Assembly: GCA_017430675.1 (NCBI GenBank)
Contig: JAFRMM010000174.1
Coordinates: 1 to 5,492, forward strand
Direction: 5' to 3'
Source of the DNA: Prevotella sp.
Lineage (GTDB): Bacteria; Bacteroidota; Bacteroidia; Bacteroidales; Bacteroidaceae
Length of the DNA: 5,492 nucleotides
This document shows, one piece after another, positions 1 to 5,492 of the stretch (its first letter is position 1; each line of letters starts with the position of its first letter). The position numbers and the translations under genes were made by a program. Under the pieces are notes generated by a model. It worked only from the letters and a program-made list of their open reading frames with translations. It searched no databases and was not told the origin of the DNA.

Positions 1-210
1 ATGGTAGGTCTCCTCGGCCGTACCCTTGATCATCACGGGCACCCCGGCGGGCACGTCCTTCACGCGGGTCATCCAGATGGTGCCCTCGGTCTTGTCGAAG
101 CCCGTGGCAATGAAGGCCTTCACCTCGTCGGAGTAACTGAAATCCAGGGCCTTGTCACCGCAGAAGGTCGTCTTGCCGTTCTTGCCGATAGTGATGGGCA
201 CAGTGGGGAC
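1..210 (-). other. GC-rich C-terminal module of the LRR protein with a sharp composition boundary
   Basis: This segment encodes residues 316-385 of the LRR protein. By hand count it is about 61% GC, against about 36% in the adjoining 241-360. Codons change with it: here AAG, GGC, ACC, GTG and GAG dominate, whereas the rest of the gene uses many A/T-ending codons. The frame is uninterrupted across the boundary and the change sits at the junction between the Ig-like region and the terminal module. This fits a module of different origin joined to the gene, or one homogenised with other genomic copies. The composition is directly seen; the origin is inferred. Confidence 0.7.
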
Positions 211-1155
211 TAAATCTTTATTGATATAATAGCAGGTGGATCCTTTAAGAGTATAACCTTGATAGTAACTGAAATAGACAGTATCTGGCTCTGCTATGTC
301 AGGTGCCTTATACTCTATTGTGTTATTATCAATATTAATTGTTCCAACCTTTGCGCTTGCATACGATAGAATGTAATCATCAGGCAGCCCTGTTTCTAAG
401 ATAACCGTTTCTCCTGCTTCAACCTGATAATCTTTAGGTGGTATCACATAAGTGGTCTCGCTCATTTGACCATTGGTGAGCGTCACTTGAGCCGTCTCAC
501 TAATGGAATCAGATACAGTCACAATATGGATATCGCCATCTACTATCGCCTCACTTTCTGCTAAGCCAATTGTAAGAATTGGCTGATCAGGCATATTTGT
601 ATAACCACGATAGAAAACATCTATCACGTTGTCGGCCATTAATTCGGCATGAAGTTCACGCACATCGAAATATGGTGCATTCTTCACCGACTGGAAACTG
701 GTGCCTTCAATAGTAAAGCAACAGGTAGTAAACATAGTAAAACAAGAGAAATCCTGAATATAATTAAACGCCACATCGACCATCATTTCTGGTGACTGTG
801 AGAATTCAAGTTCATTGATACTCTCAAGTTGGTTATGGCACAAATTAAGCACACGTAAAGAATCCAGATTCGCCAGTGGTGCAACATTCTCAATCTTATT
901 TCCTTCGAGATTGAGGTTCCTGACGTTGGGAAGATTTTCCACATCACGAATATCTGTCAAATCAAGTCCAGACAAGTCAAGTACCGTAATAGTATCTAAC
1001 TGACTTGAACTGACATCTGCAGATTCATCCAAGCCGATATGATATCTTATGGCGTTGGCGAAATCCTCAGAGTGGAAACTGACACCCTGTGCCGAAACAC
1101 GCATTACCACCAGCAATGCGAGGATCGATATTATAATGCTATTTCTTTTCATCAT
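1..1155 (-). CDS. Secreted leucine-rich-repeat protein, internalin-like LRR type, 3' end cut by window edge
   Basis: 385 codons are visible and the frame is still open at position 1. The start at 1155 is chosen because its ATG overlaps the upstream stop codon as ATGA; a second in-frame ATG follows directly at 1152. Residues 1-22 form a signal peptide (MMKRNSIIIS, a hydrophobic core, then VSA/Q). Residues 26-56 resemble the N-terminal cap of internalin-type LRR proteins (EDFANAIRYHIGLDES). Three clear 22-residue LRRs follow at about 57-120 (LDLSGLDLTDI, LNLEGNKIENV, LNLCHNQLESI), then a degenerate fourth around 126-140 and a cysteine cluster (C138, C145, C146). Residues 190-312 look like a beta-rich Ig-like region. 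From about residue 316 a separate module begins (TIGKNGKTTFCGDKALDF, then FIATGF and VPAGVPVMIKG), of a type I recall from many Prevotella/Bacteroides surface proteins. No catalytic motif is seen. The inferred role is ligand binding or adhesion outside the cytoplasm. It is the third gene of the operon and is probably translationally coupled to the second. Export and LRR calls are firm; the function is not known. Confidence 0.9.
   Translation of the reverse strand, partial: MMKRNSIIISILALLVVMRVSAQGVSFHSEDFANAIRYHIGLDESADVSSSQLDTITVLDLSGLDLTDIRDVENLPNVRNLNLEGNKIENVAPLANLDSLRVLNLCHNQLESINELEFSQSPEMMVDVAFNYIQDFSCFTMFTTCCFTIEGTSFQSVKNAPYFDVRELHAELMADNVIDVFYRGYTNMPDQPILTIGLAESEAIVDGDIHIVTVSDSISETAQVTLTNGQMSETTYVIPPKDYQVEAGETVILETGLPDDYILSYASAKVGTINIDNNTIEYKAPDIAEPDTVYFSYYQGYTLKGSTCYYINKDLVPTVPITIGKNGKTTFCGDKALDFSYSDEVKAFIATGFDKTEGTIWMTRVKDVPAGVPVMIKGTAEETYH
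564..584. repeat. Perfect 8-bp inverted repeat with 5-nt loop inside the LRR gene
   Basis: The arms AGCCAATT (564-571) and AATTGGCT (577-584) are exact reverse complements around GTAAG. On the coding strand the hairpin lies within codons for residues 191-197 (QPILTIG). No T-tract follows it in the direction of transcription, so it does not look like an intrinsic terminator. It may be chance. Confidence 0.5.
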
Positions 1156-4100
1156 TCGACAGGTACTAAGTGAATAATATCAGCCATTTCTGAAGACTCG
1201 GATTTGAAAGTAACAGTCACTTCCGTATTGGAACTGTATTTTACAATCTCTTTACTCAGCAGAGGCACAAAAGAGGTACGGCCATTCTTCCAGTCTATCT
1301 TCATATAGAACCTCATCCCGTCTAATTTTTCCATTTCAGAACCTTGATCAGCAACGCCTTCCATCTTGATCATGACAAGTTCGTCGCTCTTCTTGACAGG
1401 ATTTTTATAGTAGTTGTTGTAATAACCATGGGCTGGCGTGTACATCCTAATTTCTATTTGCTTAATCGCATTGTAGATCTCTTCACCAGAATAATAGGAT
1501 TTCATGCCCAACCAGTTTGTGTCTTTCTTGATCACTTTGATGTGAAATTTCATAATGTTTCTCGAATACACACTGGCAAGATCGTATGGGAACCATGCTT
1601 CCAAGATCTTATCAACAGCATTTTTACATCTTTCGAGAACTTCCAGATAAGTCTGATAAATCTTTCCACAGGGACCACTCCATTCGAAAATCTTGTTGGT
1701 AATGAGTACAAACTTATCGAAATCATCCATAGTGTTCCAATCGCGATAGATTTCGTAACCCTCGTAGTATTTCTTGACATCACTGACAAAAGATGCGATA
1801 TCACCTACTCCCTTCAGGTGCTCCTTCAAATCCTTAACGAAAGCAGCAAGCGCCTTTGTATCCTCACCATATAAACTACCCGTTTCTGCATAAAATGATA
1901 GTGCATTAGCCAAATATCCGCCATATTTCTTATAATACTTCATGGTTGAGAGGATGTCATTGACTGCCTGTTCAATTGCTGCCTCACTCGTGCCAACGGA
2001 AGTTTCTGGAGTCTTTTCGATTTCTATACGTCGGGGATTCATGGCTACATCGCCTATCGTCTCCACAAGTTTGTAGTTGCCTTTTGAAAAGTCAGACTCG
2101 GAGATAAGATAGAAATTATAGAAGGTGTTCTTATTAAGTACTGGGAAATCAGTTACCTCCAACTCTACAGAAGCCTTTGCTCCGCTCTTAAGATCTGAAA
2201 ATGCAGCAGATCCCACTTTATGATAGGGCTTCAGAGAGGCGAAAGACAAGGCTCCATCCTCATTCTTATCTTCCTTTTCCTTGACGGCTATCAAATGAAT
2301 GCGGCCAGACCATGCCTTATCAGTTGCATTCTTCACTTCGAACTTAAAATAGTTTGGGATGCCCGTTATATCAGAGTTGATGACGAGATCGTAACTCTCA
2401 TTACTCTTTTCAACCACTTGATTCTTGACAGGTGTAGCATATATAGCATATATCTTTTTACGCGTATTCTCATCAACAATCACAGACGGAGTGGTAAAAG
2501 TATAATTGTCATTGTTCTTAACGGTCATCGACAGTTCTGTTCCTACAGGAATACCATCACGAATGAACATTCCGTTAGCACCACTCTTAATGACAACACC
2601 GTCGGAGAATGTCACATCCATCTGTAGATTCAGAGGCATCATGGCTACCTGCTGGTTGTCAATCTTAATGCAGCCGATTATGCTCCCCAATACAACTTTC
2701 GGTTCGGTGGTTTCCTGACTTTTGGCAACTGTCACAGCCACCTCATTTGATGTGACCAAGCATTGATTGCCTTGATAGTCTGTATAGATAGCCTGTACAT
2801 AATATGTATAAGTGCCATCTACAGGCTCGTCGGTCTTGATAATCGCGTTTGGATAGGAGACCTTATAATCCGCTACTTTGGCCTTGTTGCCATCAGCATC
2901 CTTACGGATGATGCGATATCGCAGGTCATTAGGGATGGAATTAAAACTGGTTGTTACTATTCCATCTTTCTCAGAAGCCTCCAATACAATAGAGGGAGCC
3001 TCCTGTTCAACAACAGTAAACTTTGTTTCATCGGAGACTACAGTACCAAAAGAGTTCCAAATCTTAGTCTTAACAGTGTGCTCTCCTGCACTTAGTGCCC
3101 TGGCATCGTAATTGTGTGGAATTATCACCTCTTCTGAAGGATTCAGTACATCCATGATTACAGGTGTTTGATCGTCAACCGATACGCTATAACTAACAAC
3201 TTTTGATGTCTTAGCCTCAGTCTGATACATCGATTTCACCATGAGTGGGGTCATGGATACGGCACTGTTCGGCTTTCCTTTGGAATCGATGAGACGGTAG
3301 TACATGCGATGGCTACCTTCAGATACGGCCTTCAGGTCAAGAGAACTATTGAAGATGAGCCCCTCACCATCGGATGATACCTTTCCATCAACAGTATTGA
3401 CATTCTCTCTGTCATCGTCAAACCAGTATTCTAGTTTTCCGCCGTCAGTCAAATTTGGTGTGACAAAGACGGAAGACATCGACACGGCGCTGCTCATTGA
3501 CGCGTCACCATTAATGAAACGATAATACATGCTATGATGCCCTGGGGATACAGCTGTTAAATCCAGACCGCTGTTGATGATATAACCCTTGCCGTCTGAC
3601 GACACTTTGCCGTCAACAGTGTAAATGCTTTTCCTGTTTCCGTCAAACCAGTATTCTAGTTTTCCGCCGTCAGTCAGATTTGGCGTAACAAAGACGGATG
3701 ACATCGAAACAGCACTACTCGTAGTCCCGTCATCATTAATGAAACGATAAAACATGCTATGATACCCTGGGGTAACTGCAGTTAGATCCAAACCACTATT
3801 AAAGATAAAAGCCTCACCATCAGACGAGACCTTTCCTGATATCATCTTACTTGCTGACATTTTGCCATCAAACCAGTATTCCAACTTTCCTCCGTCTGAT
3901 ACCTGAGCCTTAAAGAAATAGCTCGTAGTAATGGGGGAATACATGCCGTCAGACTGTTTGACACGTAAGCAGAATTTGTGTAGTCCGTTGCCCAGCGAAC
4001 TGGCATTAATGCCTACATCTATGTCTGCCTCATAGCCGCTTAATCCCACCGTCTCTCTACCACTAAAGTCGTCATCGAACCAGTATTCGTATTGGGTCAG

Positions 4101-4175
4101 CGACTGAGCCTGAGACCAAGTAGGGGAGAGGCACAACAGACATATCAGTATCTGATAAAGTCTTGTCCTTCTCAT
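1152..4175 (-). CDS. Large secreted multidomain protein with YWFD repeats and a helical C-terminal region
   Basis: 1007 residues, complete. Residues 1-23 are a signal peptide (hydrophobic LICLLCLS, cleavage near SQA/Q). A degenerate YWFD unit at 28-90 is followed by three 75-residue units starting at D94, D169 and D244, each opening with DGGKLEYWFD. A more diverged relative lies at about 320-390 (LSAGEHTVKTKIWNSFG). Residues 393-484 resemble a fibronectin type III fold. Residues 496-583 resemble a carboxypeptidase-regulatory-like beta-sandwich (GSIIGCIKI, SGANGMFIRDGIPVGTELS). Residues 594-705 look like another beta-sandwich (FKFEVKNATDKAWSGRIHL). Residues 728-865 are predicted mostly helical by eye and are rich in Y and K. 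Residues 870-1007 are again beta-rich. No lipobox, LPXTG motif, catalytic signature or recognisable type IX C-terminal domain was seen. The start lies 3 bp after the stop of the beta-helix gene with no Shine-Dalgarno, and the stop overlaps the LRR start. I infer an extracellular or surface scaffold/adhesin; domain names rest on pattern only. Confidence 0.92.
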   Translation of the reverse strand: MRRTRLYQILICLLCLSPTWSQAQSLTQYEYWFDDDFSGRETVGLSGYEADIDVGINASSLGNGLHKFCLRVKQSDGMYSPITTSYFFKAQVSDGGKLEYWFDGKMSASKMISGKVSSDGEAFIFNSGLDLTAVTPGYHSMFYRFINDDGTTSSAVSMSSVFVTPNLTDGGKLEYWFDGNRKSIYTVDGKVSSDGKGYIINSGLDLTAVSPGHHSMYYRFINGDASMSSAVSMSSVFVTPNLTDGGKLEYWFDDDRENVNTVDGKVSSDGEGLIFNSSLDLKAVSEGSHRMYYRLIDSKGKPNSAVSMTPLMVKSMYQTEAKTSKVVSYSVSVDDQTPVIMDVLNPSEEVIIPHNYDARALSAGEHTVKTKIWNSFGTVVSDETKFTVVEQEAPSIVLEASEKDGIVTTSFNSIPNDLRYRIIRKDADGNKAKVADYKVSYPNAIIKTDEPVDGTYTYYVQAIYTDYQGNQCLVTSNEVAVTVAKSQETTEPKVVLGSIIGCIKIDNQQVAMMPLNLQMDVTFSDGVVIKSGANGMFIRDGIPVGTELSMTVKNNDNYTFTTPSVIVDENTRKKIYAIYATPVKNQVVEKSNESYDLVINSDITGIPNYFKFEVKNATDKAWSGRIHLIAVKEKEDKNEDGALSFASLKPYHKVGSAAFSDLKSGAKASVELEVTDFPVLNKNTFYNFYLISESDFSKGNYKLVETIGDVAMNPRRIEIEKTPETSVGTSEAAIEQAVNDILSTMKYYKKYGGYLANALSFYAETGSLYGEDTKALAAFVKDLKEHLKGVGDIASFVSDVKKYYEGYEIYRDWNTMDDFDKFVLITNKIFEWSGPCGKIYQTYLEVLERCKNAVDKILEAWFPYDLASVYSRNIMKFHIKVIKKDTNWLGMKSYYSGEEIYNAIKQIEIRMYTPAHGYYNNYYKNPVKKSDELVMIKMEGVADQGSEMEKLDGMRFYMKIDWKNGRTSFVPLLSKEIVKYSSNTEVTVTFKSESSEMADIIHLVPVE
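3234..3896 (-). repeat. Three tandem 225-bp YWFD repeat units
   Basis: The units are 3896-3672, 3671-3447 and 3446-3234 (the last is diverged at its end). Conserved tryptophans at residues 101, 176 and 251 are exactly 75 residues apart, and the DNA anchor AACCAGTATT recurs on the plus strand at 3421, 3646 and 3871. Positions 3416-3451 and 3641-3676 are identical over 36 bp. Conserved blocks are DGGKLEYWFD, GKVSSDG, NSGLDLTAV, HSMYYRFI and SSAVSMSSVFVTPNLT. Differences cluster just after WFD (KMSASKMI, NRKSIYTV and the corresponding DRENVNTV stretch) and after the RFI block. No insertion or deletion separates the units. This indicates internal duplication followed by divergence at defined positions. 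Confidence 0.92.
3906..4094 (-). repeat. Degenerate first YWFD unit
   Basis: It encodes residues 28-90 of the 1007-aa protein: YEYWFDDDF near the start, then a beta-rich stretch with SSLGNGLHKFCLRVKQSDG, which matches the layout of the later units (LDLTAV, PG.HSM.YRFI). It is 69 rather than 75 residues from its tryptophan (W32) to the next (W101). The FDDDF form is what I recall as typical of Bacteroidetes YWFD domains, so this copy may be closer to the ancestral form. Confidence 0.75.
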
Positions 4176-4178
4176 ATT

Positions 4179-5123
4179 CTACTCACTTGCTTTTACACGA
4201 ATCTTGATGTTCAGCTTACCCTCAGCGTCAGTCTGATCTGGAATATTCTTTGCCATGATAAAGGGCACGGGAGCCATGCCACTGTCTGAAAAACCAGTAC
4301 CTCCATAGATTCCAATGTCGGAGTATTGCTTATAATCATCAGTAAAATGGAAGTCCGAAGCCGGAGAAATTCTGCCATCATTATATTTCTGAAAAAGAGT
4401 TTTTAATTCTATTTTGCTTATATCTATGTATTCATCACCAAAAGACCCATAAGATATATTATTATAAACCTCACCACCAGAAGAGGTATTGCTATGGTTA
4501 AAAAAATTATTATAAATTGTTGACGAAGAGACCTCAAATAGTGAAGCACTACCACTTCCTGCAAGAATAATGTTATTTTTCACGATTCCTCCCTTTATAT
4601 AAGCAATTTGCGACGTTACATTATTTGTGAATTCAACAGGTGCATAACTGCAAGCAGATTGACTACGAATATAATTCTGGTTAATCACTGTGCCTGTACA
4701 AGTATTATTCTTCACTAATATACTATTGATATTACAGTACTTTACTAACACATTGTTAACAGATGCTTTGTCATCGCCTATGTATATATTGCCAGAAATA
4801 TAGCATCCCATTACGGCACTGCCGCTGCTACCCTCATTAAAAAATAGATTGCCAGAAATTACAGTATTGCCATCTGCGTTCTCTGAATTTGCCTTATGGC
4901 CTATTCCAATTATCGTGACTTGCTTTTTGATCTTTACCGTATCTCCAATCTGGAAACCACCACCAGGCAGATAAATCACACTACCATCATCAGATGCCTC
5001 AATGGCATCCTTCAGTGTCTGACACATTTTCGTTGTGCTACCAGTCACCACAGCGATCTGTTGAGCCTGAACGGCTACCGTTGCCAGCATGGCAACAAAC
5101 AAGGAAAGAAATACTTTTTTCAT
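4179..5123 (-). CDS. Secreted right-handed parallel beta-helix-like protein
   Basis: 314 residues, complete. The start at 5123 gives a textbook signal peptide (MKKVFLSLFVAMLATVAVQA/Q, residues 1-20). The frame stays open upstream to an ATG at 5186, but that codon overlaps the promoter's -7 box and would put a 21-residue polar stretch before the signal peptide. Residues 31-75 (TLKDAIEASDDGSVIYLPGG, then VKIKKQVTIIGIG) are the usual entry of pectate-lyase-like beta-helix proteins, in which a LKDAI helix precedes the first coil. Residues 86-225 consist of short N-, I- and V-rich coils (VISGNLFF, YISGNIYI, VKNNIILAG, IYNNFFNHS, VYNNISYG) with asparagine-ladder character. Residues 258-279 (FHFTDDYKQYSDIGIYGGTG) close the helix. 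Residues 283-314 form a proline-then-charged tail (APVPFIMAKNIP, GKLNIKIRVKASE). No lyase or hydrolase active site was identified, so binding or structural roles are as likely as catalysis. It is the first gene of the operon, 3 bp before the next. Confidence 0.9.
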   Translation of the reverse strand: MKKVFLSLFVAMLATVAVQAQQIAVVTGSTTKMCQTLKDAIEASDDGSVIYLPGGGFQIGDTVKIKKQVTIIGIGHKANSENADGNTVISGNLFFNEGSSGSAVMGCYISGNIYIGDDKASVNNVLVKYCNINSILVKNNTCTGTVINQNYIRSQSACSYAPVEFTNNVTSQIAYIKGGIVKNNIILAGSGSASLFEVSSSTIYNNFFNHSNTSSGGEVYNNISYGSFGDEYIDISKIELKTLFQKYNDGRISPASDFHFTDDYKQYSDIGIYGGTGFSDSGMAPVPFIMAKNIPDQTDAEGKLNIKIRVKASE

Positions 5124-5178
5124 TTGGTTAATTGTTTTATTGTTATTGTTTTTTATTTGTTTTAAGTTTTGATAGTAA
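5124..5178 (-). promoter_or_regulatory. G-free A-rich 5' leader of the operon
   Basis: The plus strand has no C between 5122 and 5183, so the predicted transcript has no G from just after the -7 box to the start codon. The leader is mostly A with runs such as AAACAAATAAAAAACAAT. With no G, no Shine-Dalgarno and no G-C stem can form, leaving an unstructured initiation region. A-rich leaders without Shine-Dalgarno are known in Bacteroidetes. The 5' end near 5178 is an estimate from promoter spacing. Confidence 0.65.
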
Positions 5179-5183
5179 GAGTG

Positions 5184-5215
5184 CAAAGATAAGCAAAAAT
5201 TCAGAAACGACCAAG
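5184..5215 (-). promoter_or_regulatory. Bacteroidetes-type promoter (-33/-7) for the three-gene operon
   Basis: On the minus strand a -7 box TATCTTTG (5191-5184) matches the Bacteroidetes consensus TAnnTTTG at every fixed position. A -33 box CTTG (5215-5212; consensus TTTG, one mismatch) lies 20 bp upstream, within the usual 19-21 bp. Transcription would start near 5178, giving a leader of about 55 nt before the ATG at 5123. It lies 34 bp past the nuclease gene stop. No operator-like inverted repeat was seen nearby. Confidence 0.75.
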
Positions 5216-5249
5216 CATTTCGGGAATTATTTGAGATTGTGGGATGAAA

Positions 5250-5492
5250 TCAGAGTTCCTCTATCTCCTTAACTGTCAGGTTGGTGTATTTCGCTATCAG
5301 TTCTACAGTCATACCGTCAGCCTTCATCCTGCGGGCATTCTCGCGGTTGGCCTCATCCTTGCCTTCTGCACGGCCTTCTGCACGTCCTTTGGCTTGTCCC
5401 TCGGCCAGCCCCTTAGCCTTACCCTTGTTGTAGGAAGTCGTCATGGTGCTGTAGTAGTCCCAGTAGTCCTTGATGCTCTCCTGGTACTCATG
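5250..5492 (-). CDS. Rpn-family PD-(D/E)XK nuclease / putative transposase, C-terminal tail only
   Basis: 80 residues are visible; the N-terminal part with the nuclease core lies beyond 5492. The tail has the family's recognisable order. It begins with an aromatic-rich helix (YQESIKDYWDYYSTM), continues with a four-residue repeat linker of G-x-A-E/K type (GKAKGLAEGQAKGRAEGRAE) and ends with a short helical motif (ARRMKADGMTVELIAKYTNL, then TVKEIEEL). Rpn/TIGR01784 proteins are recombination-promoting DNA nucleases once annotated as transposases; this is family knowledge, since no catalytic residue is visible here. The gene is GC-rich (about 58% over 5341-5460), unlike the operon downstream. 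An internal ATG at 5444 is not the start, because the frame and the family similarity extend upstream to the window edge. It ends 34 bp before the operon promoter, with no convincing terminator between. Confidence 0.88.
   Translation of the reverse strand, partial: HEYQESIKDYWDYYSTMTTSYNKGKAKGLAEGQAKGRAEGRAEGKDEANRENARRMKADGMTVELIAKYTNLTVKEIEEL
5361..5384 (-). repeat. Perfect 12-bp tandem repeat in the Rpn-family linker
   Basis: GCCTTCTGCACG occurs twice back to back on the plus strand (5361-5372 and 5373-5384). Degenerate copies continue to about 5416. Each unit encodes four residues of the G-x-A-E/K linker, so gain or loss of a unit keeps the reading frame. Variable numbers of such units are plausible in this family. 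Confidence 0.85.

Noticed and set aside
1..213. 70-residue plus-strand open frame rich in G and H
   Set aside because: It is the complement of the GC-rich C-terminal module of the LRR gene; high GC creates long antisense frames.
1344..1874. 176-residue open frame on the plus strand
   Set aside because: It is antisense to the well-supported 1007-aa gene, has no recognisable domain, and no promoter or signal of its own.
2220..3111. Several plus-strand open frames of 70-135 residues
   Set aside because: They overlap each other and the coherent minus-strand gene and show no family features.
3234..3896. CRISPR-like array
   Set aside because: The repeats are 225 bp, in frame and encode protein domains; there are no short identical repeats with unique spacers.
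5124..5186. Upstream start at 5186 for the beta-helix gene, adding 21 residues
   Set aside because: It overlaps the -7 box, lies upstream of the predicted transcript start, and adds an N- and K-rich stretch before a complete signal peptide.
5216..5250. Possible terminator after the nuclease gene
   Set aside because: Only a weak 5-bp ATTTC/GAAAT pairing with a long loop is present, with no GC-rich stem followed by a T-tract.
5250..5492. Insertion sequence end near the Rpn-family gene
   Set aside because: No terminal inverted repeat or target duplication was seen; Rpn proteins are not classical IS transposases.

Overview
The window looks like chromosomal DNA of a Bacteroidales bacterium, most likely Prevotellaceae or a relative. 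The grounds are a -33/-7 promoter of Bacteroidetes type (TATCTTTG), start codons without Shine-Dalgarno sequences, type I signal peptides ending in AQ or AQA, YWFD-type repeats, and an Rpn-family (PD-(D/E)XK) nuclease tail. The genus is an inference. All four supported genes lie on the minus strand, so the window is described in transcription order, from high to low coordinates.

Positions 5492-5250 hold the last 80 residues of an Rpn-family nuclease/putative transposase. A 126-bp intergenic region follows, with a good Bacteroidetes promoter (5215-5184) and an A-rich leader that contains no G on the transcribed strand. Three tightly packed genes for exported proteins come next. The first is a 314-aa secreted parallel beta-helix-like protein (5123-4179). 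After a 3-bp gap comes a 1007-aa secreted multidomain protein (4175-1152), with three 75-residue YWFD repeats of identical length, further beta-sandwich modules and a helical domain. After a 4-bp ATGA overlap comes a secreted leucine-rich-repeat protein (1155 to the window edge), whose C-terminus lies outside.

The spacing indicates one operon. All three products have Sec signal peptides and repeat-built extracellular folds (beta-helix, Ig-like/YWFD, LRR). The simplest reading is a set of secreted or surface-exposed binding or adhesion proteins that act together. No catalytic motif was seen in any of them, so the biochemical role is unknown.

Base composition is mosaic. The operon is AT-rich (about 33% GC in 4441-4620 and about 36% in 241-360). 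It is flanked by GC-rich sequence: about 58% in the nuclease tail (5341-5460) and about 61% in 1-210. The second boundary falls inside the LRR gene and coincides with the start of a distinct C-terminal module. I saw no rRNA, tRNA, CRISPR array, insertion sequence end or convincing terminator.
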